A stretch of 64,000 nucleotides of DNA from Euglena gracilis. Its lineage: Eukaryota; Euglenida; Euglenophyceae; Euglenales. The notes under the pieces were generated by a model, which ran no database searches, was not told the origin of the DNA, and worked only from the letters and a program-made list of their open reading frames with translations. The translations under genes were made by a program, and so were the position numbers. The stretch spans positions 63,256,257 to 63,320,256 of the forward strand of contig CP154956.1 in the NCBI GenBank assembly GCA_039621445.1. Reading direction: 5' to 3'. How positions within the stretch are numbered: position 1 is the stretch's first letter; each line of letters opens with the position of its first letter. Positions 47,801 through 58,603 of this stretch are shown piece by piece.

Positions 47801-49922
47801 AAAAAAAATTCCGGGAACCGGGCCGGGGTCATGGTGATAATCCGCGGTTTTCACGGTCTACCCAGAGGGGGGGGGGCCGGGGGAGGGGGGGGGTCCGACC
47901 CCCCACTTTTCCCTGGTGGTAAGCTTCGCTCTTACTCTAAAGAGATAAGAGCTCGGCGACCCCCCATATAAGACCCCCCCCTAGGATTTTGGCCCCCGTT
48001 GGGGGGTCTTATATGGGGGGGCATGGCATCTTACTCAATTGCGCTTTGCTATTCTCTGTGGAGTGCATTGCCAAGTTTCAAAAAATTGAAGCACGAGAAT
48101 TTGAGTGCGGAGTTTTAGGATGAAATTATGTGGTGTGGTCAGGGCTCATCACCAAAAACACGTTCGACAAGTTTTTGCACGGTAAATACTCCAAAATTTA
48201 CGCATTTTTGGTTAAAAGCAGGAAGTTCACAACTGAAATCTTGGTCTAAAATTGGTATTTTGACATCAATGAAGGCCATCGAAGGTTACGGAGGCCACAC
48301 AAAATTGTGATAGTCAGATGAAGTCCACCCCCAAACATACAGCCCCCCCCCCCCGAGGGTCTTGAAATCCCATCCATTAAAAAAGGCCAAAGCGTTTATG
48401 TTCATTATGGTCTCATAAGATCTCAGAAGAATCAAAGTTGTGGTTTCTTTCTTTCTCGCATTTTTTTTGTATTTTTGTTCCTCTCATGATTTCTTGTGAC
48501 AAAATGTTTAATTTAAACCTATTGTTACGTTTGTGCTCAATTTGTTTTATATTTATTCGAAATTTTATTTTATAAATTCTTTAATATTTGTATGTTTCAT
48601 TGTTTCTGTTATTTCACAGACCTTAGATGTTCTTCCAATCCAGCCCCTACCTCGTCGCATGACAATCTCCCACATGGTTACAACAGGTTTGTGTAACAGA
48701 AGTTCTTCGTTGTAACAATCTCAGCCATCCCCATTGCCATGTATCGTCTAAAGTCAGGCATTGGCAGAAGTGTGCTCTAACGCTGCATTTGAGCGAAGAT
48801 GTTTGCCTCCAGGTTTTGCTCCCCCTTTATTTACGAAATTTTCTCCATGGTGGGCGGTTCCATTTGACATTTTGGCTGAAATCACAGAGGGTTTCCATTT
48901 GGGAGTAAACCCCCCCTCCCTAATAAGTGCGCAGTGCCCTAATTGTGCGCAGTGCCCTAATAAGTGCGCACCCCCCAGGGTCCGAAACTACCTCCCTAAA
49001 AAGTGCGCACCCCCCCAAAGGAAAAATCACGGTCACATCTCAGGTCGGAAAGCACACACAATTCTCAGAATTGTCCTTCTCAAACCAAATATTTCCATCG
49101 TCCAAGCCCAGCTTTGACACATAATCACTTGACTCATAGCTTGAAAGTACAAAATAGGGGGGAAATTGAAAAAGAGTGTGGGAAACGTCAGTATTTTTGG
49201 CTTTGTCCTAAAAAGTGCGCACTGTCCTAATAAGTGCGCACCCCTTGGGGTCCGAAACTACGTCCTTAAAATGCGCGCACCCGTGCACTTATTAGGGGGG
49301 GGGATTATTTAATCGGGCGAGCCAGCACTTTAGAATTTGGTCAAATATGGGAACATGATGAATGAACACCATCTGTGTGTGTTTTTTTAAAAGTCAAAGT
49401 TTCTGCATTTTCGGGTTGGTGGATTTTGGAACCTGATCGGCAGGTGACACAGCTTTGGTCAAGGTCCAGCTTCAGCTAATTTTTTTTTGCTTTCTGATTT
49501 TTTGCAGGTTCGTCGCTCCATCCTCAGAACAAAGATTCTCTTCAGATTGCACCTCACGTCCAGGTGTCGATCACATCTCCCAGGATGTCATTTTGATTTT
49601 CCAAAGGATTTGTGTGTGTGTGTATGTTTTCGAAACTTTGCATTCCAAGGATCCATTTTTTCCTGCTGCCCACCACATTTTATGGTGCAGTGAGAATGAA
49701 AAAGGTGGGAGACAAAATGGGATGGAAAACCTTGCTTCATCTTCTTCCTTTCTTCTTTCCTGGAGGAGCTGTGTTCCTCCTCACAAGCTCACATGCAATA
49801 GAAAGAGTAACGAAAGAAGTACTCTGCAAGTAAATCCCCCCAAGAAACGAAAACCCCTAAGTAAACCTTCAGAAATGATGCACTCAGGTGAAGACCTGAA
49901 ACCTGAACATTATGAGCTTTAA
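44854..49922 (+). CDS. Multi-exon gene of unknown family with basic C-terminal tail
   Basis: The model joins 44854-44925, 45300-45356, 46104-46196, 48620-48686, 49508-49563 and 49695-49922, about 190 codons; the 5' end is not located. Recognisable stretches are FFLFDDGSVQSRFVSYRFIH, DEKIFLEEVKGFPSPPAES, VFLLKHSDGQTFAVKTQPSV, LDVLPIQPLPRRMTISHMVT and SSLHPQNKDSLQIAPHVQ. A serine/lysine-rich tail with PPKKRKPL follows, a classic nuclear localisation pattern, ending at TAA 49920. Phases agree at every junction. The last exon could start at 49691 if the previous one is misplaced. The HSDGQTFAVK stretch superficially recalls a kinase ATP-binding lobe, but no glycine loop or catalytic loop is present. 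Introns hold composite copy D and element N. Confidence 0.6.
45480..45700. repeat. Poly-C/poly-G repeat in intron
   Basis: CACCCCCATCCA and GGATGGGGGTGGGG words alternate as inverted pairs. Open frames on both strands are glycine/proline artefacts. Confidence 0.7.
46474..47962 (+). repeat. Composite element, copy D (four tandem units) in an intron
   Basis: Same architecture as 9552-10962: left end CAGGTTTTGAATAGTGCTGA, leader, units at about 46590-47200 (spacing ~162), GTCGAACAGAGGGAAAAGTG twice, a GCGACTGAAAAA segment and the terminal GATAAGAGCTCGGCGACC. It occupies most of the 2.4-kb intron 46197-48619. Confidence 0.88.
47965..48030. mobile_element. Small poly-C/poly-G element (ATATAAGACC word)
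   Basis: CCCCATATAAGACCCCCCCC and GGGGGGTCTTATATGGGGG form inverted ends around a 20-base core. It directly abuts the composite element. Confidence 0.75.
48907..49307. mobile_element. Element N (TAATAAGTGCGCA words) in an intron
   Basis: CCCTCCCTAATAAGTGCGCA at the left and GTGCACTTATTAGGGGGGGG at the right are inverted. GTGCGCACCCC and GGGTCCGAAACTAC repeat inside. It sits in the intron 48687-49507. Confidence 0.8.
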
Positions 49923-49960
49923 AACTGCAAGAAGAAGAAGAGGATAGGACCATTAAGGTG

Positions 49961-50472
49961 GCGCTTTTGCGGCCCAAAACGGGCATTTTGGGGTGTTTTT
50001 TTGGGGGTCGATTTTTGGCCAAAAAATCGGTTTTTTCCAAAATATCTCGACAATGAAGCAAAATCAAAGGAAGAGTCTGGAGAGCAAAAATGAAAGCCCT
50101 TGGAATGCCCTATCCAACCATGCCTTACTTTCCCCCCAACTCTTCGTGTAGCCTGAAATGCAGCCATTTTTGAGCCTATTTTGGCCCATTTCTGGGGCCA
50201 TTGTGGGCTGTTTTCGGCCCAAAATGGCCCCAGAAATGGGCCAAAATTCGCCGAAAAATGGCTGTATTTCAGGCTACACGAAGAGTTGGGGGGAAAGGGT
50301 TGGATAGGGCATGGTTGGATAGGGCATTCCAAGGGCTTCATTTTTGCTCTCCAGACTCTTCCTTTGATTTTGATTCATTGTCGAGATATTTTGGAAAACC
50401 CTCATTTTTTGGCCCAAAAACGACCCAAAAAAAACACCCCAAAATGCCCGTTTTGGGCCGCAAAAGCGCGCC
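49961..50472. repeat. Near-perfect 510-bp palindrome
   Basis: The arms of about 250 bases begin GGCGCTTTTGCGGCCCAAAA and end TTTTGGGCCGCAAAAGCGCG. Inner landmarks mirror each other: CGACAATGAAGCAAAATC with GATTTTGATTCATTGTCG, GAGTCTGGAGAGCAAAAATG with its complement, and AACTCTTCGTGTAGCCTGAA with TTCAGGCTACACGAAGAGTT. The centre is near 50210. It starts 39 bases after the stop of the preceding gene. Confidence 0.92.
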
Positions 50473-50529
50473 AGAACACGGGCCAGGCGTGTCGGTGGCC
50501 AAAACGGCGAATGGGGGGTGATAGAAGGC

Positions 50530-50935
50530 CTCCGGGGGTACATTTCGTCAGACCGACATTTCCAGAAATAATGTACGTTTTCTCGAGATGTTTTCAAAAA
50601 TCGATTTTTGACCGATTTTTGGACCCCGGCGAAATGGCAGAGTCTGAAGAGGGGCCAATCCCTACCCAGTTTGGACCCCTTCGCGGGTGAATAACTCGGT
50701 CCTGGCGGGGAGTTGGGGGTCAAACAGAGGTGATTTGGAAACTAGAAATCCAGTCGCTCGCGACTGAAAAACAAAATCCGGGAATGGAGCCGGGATCATG
50801 GTGATAATCCGCCGGTTCCCGAGGTGGCCTCGGGGGGGGGGGGGGGGGGGGGGGCAAGTGGGGTCCGACCCCCCTTTTCCCCAGCGGTAAGCTTCGCTCT
50901 TACCCATAAAGGGATGAGAGCTCAGCGATCCCTTC
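50530..50935 (+). repeat. Composite element 3' tail (copy E)
   Basis: ATTCATTTCC-type and GAAATGGCAGAGTC words, GAATAACTCGGTCCTGGCGG, TAGAAATCCAGTCGCTCGCG, a 23-base G run (50829-50853) and GGGATGAGAGCTCAGCGATC. It is uninterrupted where copy F carries an insertion. Confidence 0.8.
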
Positions 50936-50939
50936 TAAG

Positions 50940-51940
50940 AATAATAAACCCCCCCGCAAATAATAGCACCCCCTGAGGATTTTGGCTGCCCCAAATAATA
51001 ACTCTGGCAGCTGTGAAGGCATAGAAAAAAGGGGGAAAATCAGCAGAAATGGTGCAACAAATCACAAAATGGATGAAGTTGGTGCAGAAAATATACCCCA
51101 AAAGCACCCATTTTTTTAAAAAAAGTCCACACATGCCAAAACAAAGTGACCATTGGAGTCTATGGAGGGTTTTTGGGTCGATTTTTGACTTCGAAATTTT
51201 TGCCCAAATAACCATCCCCCCTCTGGACCCTGATTTCAAGTGTCCAATTAATAAACCAGGGATTTGTTGGAGGGGGGTTATTTTCGAGCCGAAAATGAGT
51301 GTTTTTCGACCCCCTGGCCCCCCGTTCTGGGCCCGAAATGTCTGCATTTTGGCCTGGCCGGGCCGGCCGGTCCGCCGGGCTGGGCCAGGCCGCCCTGGCT
51401 GCCACACGCCTCAAGCGGCTGCTGCATGGCACCATCACACATGTAAAGAGCTCAGCACAACACAAAACCTGGCCCTGACCACCCCCTTGGGAGGTAAGGT
51501 GGTAAGTGGGGTCTGGACCTCCTTTGGATGTTGGGAGGAGGTGTCTGGACTCCGGACACCTCAGGATCAAAAAATGGCTCGGAAAATGCAAAAAAAATGC
51601 CTTTTGCTCTCATTTTCAAGGTATATTGCACATTTTTGATGTTTTGGTGTTTTCCACATGAAAAAAAAAAGTCTAAAAACTTCAAAAAAAAGCTTTTTTT
51701 TGAAGTTAATTTGTTTGCAAAATAAAAGCAATTTTCCAACAAGTTTTGCGTGGTTTCCGACCTTTTGATCGGTATTTTTTTTTCTTCTTCAAAAGGAGCC
51801 TTTCTTTTAAAGCCTCAAAACCTTTGGCCAAGGATATGAAAATATGTTTCCCAAAACATCTGTGTCAGCAGAATTCAGGACAAATGTTCACCCCCGGTTT
51901 ATTTTTTTTGATATTCAAAGAACATTTGAAACATTTGAAC
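50940..51940. repeat. Repeat fragments, no gene seen
   Basis: Poly-C words of the AATAATAACC type (50940-51000), a GGCCGGGCCGGCCGG GC-rich hairpin (51350-51400) and the 150-bp repeat at 51776-51930 shared with 38172-38322. Frames here have no splice support. Confidence 0.5.
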
Positions 51941-52003
51941 ATTTGTTCGTTCAGATTACACATCAGCCGCCTGTTTGTACTTCTCAGTTTTTTATAATGA
52001 TGT

Positions 52004-53905
52004 TTTGCGCTTCGGCGCAATGCATTTCCTCACCAAGCCCTCACACTGGCCATGCAGAGAGGGGCCCCCGCCACACCGTTACACATCAGAGGGACTCTCA
52101 TAAGCTCAGGGGCTTCTGGGACTCTCATAAGCTCAGGGGCTTCTGTTTTAACTTGCGCTTAAGCGCAAATTTTTTACCTTGCGCTTAAGCGCAAGTTAAA
52201 AATTTGCGCTTAAGCGCAATGTCCTTTTAAATGGTAGGTTCATTTGAATGTGTTCGTGCTGTGTGAGAAGGTGGGCGATAGAGGAGAATGATGAAGTTGG
52301 TGCTTTTGAACTATTCAGGCACTGGGGAGGGAGTGGCTGTTACAATAAGACGAATTGTGGGCGGTAGGCTGTGGAGCCTCACTGACCTTGCACTCAGTGC
52401 ACAAAGTGGGGTTTTTTGGGATGTTGACAGAAAGACCTGTTTCGGCTGAAAACAATGTCCTCCATCTGCCCGGTGTGATGTGGCTGTCTGGTGGGTTGCA
52501 AATTACCGAAAAAAGGTGTGTCAGCATGTCTTCCGTTCTCCGCCGTTGTTCATGGACCTTTTCGATTTCTCAATTCCATTCGTTCATCCCCAAAGTTGTG
52601 TGCTTCAAATCCTGGGCGAGGAAAGGGGGGTGACGAGCTTCTTTAAAACACCCTTTCGACGCCCAAAGCTGTTTCCTCGGCTGCGATTACCAGGGTTCAT
52701 CTGCTGCCTGTTCTTATCCAACAGAAATTTTCCGACTTTCAAAAGTCGGCCAAAAAGAAGGGCCCCTCAGGCATGCTTAACTGCGAAGCAAGTGGGAGGA
52801 ACCTCCGGCACTGGAAGTTGGGTTTACAAACGCTAGGACAAGACACGCCTGGATATCAAGAAGTTGGCGGTTGTTTTCACGTCACCCCAAATGGACTTGG
52901 CCAAGTCCACTGCACCCCAAATGAAACTTGGCCAAGTCCACTTCACCCCAAATGGACTTGGCCAAGTCCACTTCACCCTAAATGGATTTGGCCAAGTCCA
53001 CTTCACCCCAAATGTACTTGTCAAGTTTTCACAGACCAGGGGGTTGCCTTCCTGTCCCAGGCAAGGCTTCCCTCCACCTTAGCCCTGTTCGCTCTGGTAA
53101 TGAGATGCTTCCAGGACTGCTCCCTCCACCCGCAGTGATAAAAATGAGAAATTACAAATTGATAACTGTTGCGCCACAGCACAATGGGTAGGCTTATGAA
53201 GAATAGAAATTTGAGAGTTCTATTGCGCCAAAGCGCAATAGAAATGCACTTTTTAAAATTGCAAAGCAGCGTGGCTCTTGCGCCGATGTGCAATGTTGAC
53301 CAATTTTAAGGCAACGTGACTGAGAGTAGGCTTCCATCCCCCTGTCCTGCATTTTTGTGCTCTATCACCTCTGGTGTTCATACTCTACCAGGGCCGTTCT
53401 CTCCCTCCGTGATAAGTTTTATATAGTTAAATTTGCGCTTCGGTGCAAGCCATGTTGCTTTTACAATTTTAAATTTTGTATTTCTATTTGCGCTTTGGCG
53501 CAATGTAACTCTTAAATTTCCATTCTTCATGAGCCTACCGCGGCGCGCAATGGAAACACATGTTGACACAAAAGTTGGTATCATTGTGCAAGTGCGGCAA
53601 GAGTCACCCACAATTACAAAAAAGTAAAAAATTTGCGCCAAAGCGCAAATTTTTTATTTTTTGTAATGAAGAAAATTTGCGCCAAAGTGCAAATGCACAA
53701 TGGAGTTCCCTCGTTTCATCGCCCGGCGCTTTGTGTTCAGGCACACTGGGCCCCGGGAGTGCTGTGCCCGTAGATTGTGGAGTTCCTATTCGTTGCTTTC
53801 GCCCCCAGGCCCTGGGGTGCAGGGAGACACTATTTTCAGAGTGTCCTGAGTCTCAGGCCACGGTGTTCGAAAACAAAACTTTTTTTTGGATTTGCGCGTC
53901 GGCGC
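52004..53905. repeat. Series of TTGCGC...GCGCAA mini-palindromes
   Basis: At least ten short palindromes of the form TTGCGCTTAAGCGCAA or TTTGCGCCAAAGCGCAAA occur: about 52004, 52153-52220 (four), 53223, 53270 (imperfect), 53432, 53487, 53632, 53675 and 53895. Loops vary (TTAA, TTCGG, CAAAG, GTCG). Between them are short unique stretches, including an unrecognised coding-like segment at 52340-52640. Confidence 0.85.
52875..53030 (+). repeat. 30-bp minisatellite, five copies
   Basis: CACTTCACCCCAAATGGACT plus TGGCCAAGTC repeats head to tail with a few changes. Each unit contains the palindrome ACTTGGCCAAGT. Confidence 0.95.
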
Positions 53906-54154
53906 AAATTTGCAGTCATTTTCAAAGCTAAGTGCGAGTTAGGCCACCTAAGCGGGTTGGTTTAGTTAAGTTTAGTACCTCCCCAGGGGGTACTAAACTT
54001 AACACTCGCCATATATATATTAATTAACAAAATATTATGTGTAAGATGTAAGAAATATAATTCATATAACATACGTTATATATATATATATATATATCAT
54101 ATCATATATAAATATATATACATTACATAATATATATATATATTTACAATATAT

Positions 54155-54405
54155 GTGTGTATGTTATGTTACGTTATGTTATATTATATTATATTATATT
54201 ATATTATATTATATTATATTATTATTATATTATATTATATTGTATTATATTATATTATTATATTATATTATATTATATTATATATATTATATATATTATA
54301 TTCTTATATATTATTCTTTATATTCTATTATATTATTACATTATATTATATTATATTATATTATATCTTATATTATATTATATTATATTATATTATTAGG
54401 TTATG
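54155..54405. repeat. TATTA pentamer microsatellite
   Basis: Long TTATATTATATTATATTATA array; frames reading YYIILYYIIL are artefacts. Confidence 0.97.
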
Positions 54406-55181
54406 AATGATATATATAAATAATATATGTATGATGTATATTGTATATGTACTATATGTATATATAATTCGTGCAAATTTTTCTAAGTCAAAAAATGGAC
54501 GCATTTTTTTTGAAAAATGGACACTGTTTGGACATATTTTCTGCATCCCTTTCATCCATTTTTGTGATTTTTTTTTGAAATTTGCAACATTTCTCCTGGT
54601 TTTCCTCTTTTTTCCCTTTTGCTTTCATGACTGAGTGGGGCTTATAACTTGGGCAGCTGAAGTTAGTTCGGCCCACGGGAGGGGGGGGTTGTATTATTTG
54701 GGGGTTTTAAATTTTGGGAGGGGTGTGATGGGTAATGACTGGTTATCATTATTAGTACATCCTTTGGGGGTTCCCGTCTTGAAATGGAAATATATTTAAA
54801 TAATATAAAAATTGTCAATATTTGTTCTTCTCTCTGCATCCAACAGCTTTCGTCATTTTTTTTGCAGGTGAGTTTGGGTTGTTTTTTTTGGAGAGCCAGC
54901 ATGCTCCAAGAATGCTCAAATCATTTTTGTTTTTTAAGTATTTGGATTTGTTTTAGTGCCCTTGAGCTTGGGCTGTCTATTCATCCTTGCGTTTAACAAG
55001 TTGGCCCAAACCCGAATTTCTCAGTGTTTTCGCTCTCTCTGGTGACAGGTGTGATATATGGAAAGCCGACTCCAGATTTGGAGTTGTTGTTTTGGGACAG
55101 GGTTGGGCTTCATTCAGTCCACAAGGCCTGATTTCAACCATATTTGCCCATTTGGGTCTAAATTTGCGCTGAATTCAGTAA

Positions 55182-55290
55182 CCCCCCCCCCCAAATACAA
55201 AATTCCCCTGGTTTTATATTTGGGGGGGTTTTATGCATACATCTCGGTGGGGGGGGGGGGTGGGTGGGGGGGGGGGGGGGGGGGGGGGGT

Positions 55291-55339
<49 letters not shown>

Positions 55340-56031
55340 GGGGGGGGGGGGGGGGGGTTTGGGGGGGTTTTATGCATACATCTCTCTACGGTTTTGCGAA
55401 CCCCCCCGGGGGGGGGGCGGTTGCAGCCAGCCCCGATTTGGGCCCAGCCCAGCCGCAGCAGCCCCCTCCCCCCGGGGGGGGGGGTGCTGCTAGCCCCAGC
55501 TAGCCAGCCCCTTTTTGGGGGTCCAGCCCAAAATTTTTCGGCACAAAGCGCCGAAATTCCTTGAAAAATTGTGTTCAAAAGTGGCCAAAAATGGGGTTTG
55601 GGGGGCGTTTGGGGTATTTTTGGGGGGTTTCAGATGCATCATTTTTTCAAAACTGTGTTTTACAGGTCATTTTTGGGCATTTTTCCGATTTCAGTCCAGC
55701 TCGCCCCGGTTCGGGTCCAGCCGGGGTCCAGCCCCCCCTGGGGGGGGGGGCGGGCTAGCCAGCCCAAATTTCTAGCCAGCCCAAATTTCTGGGTGTCCAA
55801 AAAATTTTTTGTTCGGGCGAAGGAGCAATTTTCACACGTTTTCGGTAAAAATTGCTCCCAAATCTGCCAAAAATCACAATTTCAGGAGAGATTTTGTCGA
55901 AGTTTTTTCATTTCAGCGCTTCGTGCCGGAGGGGGGGTTTTATATTCGGGCGGGATTTCAAGGTCCTTAGGGGGGGTTTTATATTCAGGCGGGGTTTTGT
56001 ATTTGGGGGGGGGTTGTTTTTGGGGGGGGGT
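55182..56031. mobile_element. TA-targeted poly-C/poly-G element, empty site known
   Basis: Copy 1 of the block reads TTCAGTACTCAATG (about 39552-39567). Copy 2 reads TTCAGTA, then ACCCCCCC...GGGGGGT, then TACTCAATG. This defines an 850-base insertion with a TA duplication and ends carrying CAAATACAAAA words. Inside are a ~113-base G tract, CCAGCCCAGCCGC repeats and a GGCGC hairpin. No transposase. Confidence 0.88.
55246..55358. repeat. Extreme G tract (~113 bases)
   Basis: Almost uninterrupted G with five single T interruptions. Its length may be assembly-dependent. It is a strong G-quadruplex candidate; poly-glycine frames over it are artefacts. Confidence 0.9.
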
Positions 56032-57424
56032 TACTCAATGTCAATATCAGCCGAACGGTCTAAACCTAATTTTGAGATATAATGATGGTTACCCATCACT
56101 GTGCCTGTCATAGCAGAAATCCCCCCCATCCAAATGCCTTTAAGAATCTGGACCCATCCTGCGTTGAACCACTGAGCCCCCAGGGGGTTAAAAATTTTAA
56201 TTTCGCCATATTTTTTATCTTTCAAAATTTCTTTGTCGCAATAAAATTACTGTAGAAAATTTCTTGTTGCCCTTTTTTGTTGCCTACAGGAGGGGAGAAA
56301 GCAATATCCGCATTTCTGTTGCAATTTTCCTGTAATTCTCACAATTTCCGCAGTTTCTCACAAATTTTCCACAGTCTTTTCCCTTCCCGCAATTCTTCCC
56401 ACATGAGCGTGAAATGGCAGGAAATGGGTTCCGGCCATTCCTTGAACGTTTCACAAGGGAACCCAGGCACTTTTTGCTGTTTTGTTGAATTTTCACCAAA
56501 TTGTGCAAATGCACTAGGGGGGGGGGTAGGTAGGATATACTTTTCGGCGCCTTTGGCGCTGAAATTTTTGAAAAGGTGCTATTTTTAGCATTTTCGCGAT
56601 TTTCCGGCCATTTTCGGGGAAAATGGAGTGGGTCCCCCGGGACCCCCCCCCCGGGGGACCCCCCCCCCACGGGGTGGGAGGATGGGGAGGACCCCCCCTT
56701 CCCCCCAGTTTTTAAAAAAACCCTGATTGGCGGAATTTGATTTTGTCGCCAAATATAAAGCCCCCCCAACGTGAAGCCCGCCGAGAGTGCTTTTTTGTTG
56801 TGGCAACATATGAATTTTTGCGAAACTATTACATTTTTTTTTTCACAACAATACAACAATGGTGCACTTTGCGAGAATTATGGGGTGTACAATTGAAATT
56901 TTGCTACAGAATTGCTATTTGACTGCAGTTGAAGGCCACCAAAGTTCATAGAGGCCACCAAAAAGTTTGATTTTTCCCAAGTATAAAGCCCCCTCCCCAA
57001 GGTCTTCAAATCCTGACCAAATATAAAGCTGGGGAGATTTGTATTTGAGGGATTTTTCTGACAAACGTCATTTTGTGAATGATGTGTTTCATAAACACTC
57101 TATTATCGAACCACCTGGTTGACGATCTTCCAGGTCCTCAGCGAGAGGTTCTATGTTTTCGGGGGAGTTCAATATTTCATCGACTTGAAGTTTGCCGTTT
57201 GGTTTTCCAAATATTGCATTGCATGTTTCCAACCGCACCAAATGTCATGTTTTGGACCATTTTCAACCCGTCTTTTCTATTGCTGCAATTTGGAGCATGA
57301 AGAAATTAGGCTGGGTAAGATGAAGGCTTTTCTTTTGAAGGGATTAGAAAGTCTCTGTGTCACCCAGGGGAAAATTGATATCCGCAATTTTTCTGCAATT
57401 TCATCCATTCTCCGCAATTTTCTG

Positions 57425-57560
57425 GGTGGGTGGATCCGGCCGGACCCCCCCGGGGGGGGGTACCTTTTTTGGCTGGTGGGTCCCTGGCGCCGCGGGTGCC
57501 AGAGTTTTTTTTTTTTTTGACTGGCGCCGAAGGCACCGAAATTTTTTTGCATTTTCTTAG
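57425..57560. repeat. Element I fragment at the end of the duplicated block
   Basis: GGGTGGGTGGATCCGGCCGG and GGCGCCGAAGGCACCG match 26990-27080. It replaces the continuation seen in copy 1 after 41636, so the right edge of copy 2 is broken here. Confidence 0.75.
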
Positions 57561-57893
57561 CCAAGCCTCTTGTCACAGCCAAAATGTACAAGTGCTTTTG
57601 TGGTTCCATGTTGAAGAATTCTGGACAGTTACAATTTTGTTGCATTATCCATCATTCTGGTGTTTTTATTTGTGGATGTCAGTAAATTTCTCATTTCAGT
57701 TGTCACATGATTTGGTTTTTTTGTTTCTATTTGAAGCGCAAAACTGCAGTGTCATCACAATTAAACACAAATGAGCATTGATTTGGTCTTCGTGACAATT
57801 GCACAGTAAACATCGGCATTTTATGTGACAACGGTGATACCAAAAAATTGTTACTGCTGTCAAAAATGCCATGCGCGAGGCTCGTCTTTTCAG
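57561..57893. other. No gene seen
   Basis: Repeat-free AT-rich sequence preceding a coding-like exon; probably intron. Confidence 0.3.
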
Positions 57894-58048
57894 ACAAGGG
57901 GGGAAAGCATAAGAAACAGGGAACCAGGGGACCTGGTTTCTCCGCTTCGCAGTCATCCCCTTTGTCTCAACGTGTGGTGAGTTCGTCAGATGAATCCGAC
58001 TCCTCCGTGTCTTCGGATTCCACCACCTCGTGGGCGGAGTCCGATTGA
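57894..58048 (+). CDS. Probable terminal exon with serine/acidic tail
   Basis: After CGTCTTTTCAG the frame reads KGGKHKKQGTRGPGFSASQS and ends in an SSSDESDSSVSSDSTTSWAE stretch before TGA (58046-58048). Phase 1 entry. The low-complexity acidic serine tail contains CK2-like SDES sites. Upstream exons were not found, so the family is unknown. Confidence 0.45.
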
Positions 58049-58154
58049 CCGTTGTTATCCCCTCGTTGCGCATGCACAGACCATTGTTGTAGCATATTTC
58101 GATGATATTTCTGAATGGCGCGGTTGCTTTACCGCGTTCACGTTTGGCAGTGTG

Positions 58155-58420
58155 GAAAATACCCCCCCCCCCAAAGTGGGGCCCCAGGGGGTGGGTGGGT
58201 GGGGGGCCCCCCAGGGCCCCCTCTCCCCCCGATCTTAAAAAAACCCCTGGCACTCCTCCTGTTCGGAGGTCAATAGTATGGGGGAATGGTATGCAGGAAT
58301 TTTCTCAAGCTGGAGGGGACCAACCCCCCGGGGGGAGGTCCAGCCAGCCAGCATTGTTTTTCCAGCCAACGTCTCCCAGCCGGGGAGCTGGGGAGCTGAG
58401 GATTCCCCCCCAGGGTTCGC
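58155..58420. repeat. Element I copy and diverged CAGGAATTTTC element
   Basis: 58160-58255 carries GGGGTGGGTGGGTGGGGG and TCTTAAAAAAACCCC. 58293-58410 starts CAGGAATTTTCTCAAGC with CCAGCCAGCC inside, related to the MITEs at 2455 and 44388, but no duplication was found. Confidence 0.6.
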
Positions 58421-58603
58421 TGAAATACATGTCATGGTCGTCTGCACCTGTTTATGTTTTTTCTGCTTGCAGGATAGAAACTTGGGCTGGTTAGCACCAC
58501 TGTGACGGTGGATGTACCAGGTCAAATTTCAAGCCCTTGCACTGCAGCTCCCTCAGGCTGATCAAAGGAATTTATAATCAGAAGGACAGGCAGGAGCCCA
58601 AAG

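Larger units (their letters stand above)
53958..57425 (+). repeat. Large duplicated block, copy 2
   Basis: It begins with a solo foldback arm (AGTACCTCCCCAGGGGGTAC) and AT microsatellite, then matches 38880-41640 in four ordered segments. Differences are a ~100-base insertion at 54785-54885, an 850-base element at 55182-56031, and loss of about 720 bases relative to copy 1 near 56510. Coding-like pieces are conserved in both copies. Confidence 0.9.

Noticed and set aside
52315-52640. Copia-type integrase fragment (NVLHLPGV-like)
   Set aside because: The resemblance is limited to a few residues, frames are open on both strands, and no zinc-binding or DDE motif or LTR was found.
54153-54410. 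Three overlapping frames rich in Tyr, Ile and Leu
   Set aside because: They read the TATTA microsatellite in three frames.
55233-55578. Glycine-rich (plus) and proline-rich (minus) proteins over the G tract
   Set aside because: A homopolymer encodes poly-Gly or poly-Pro in any frame; this is not evidence of coding.
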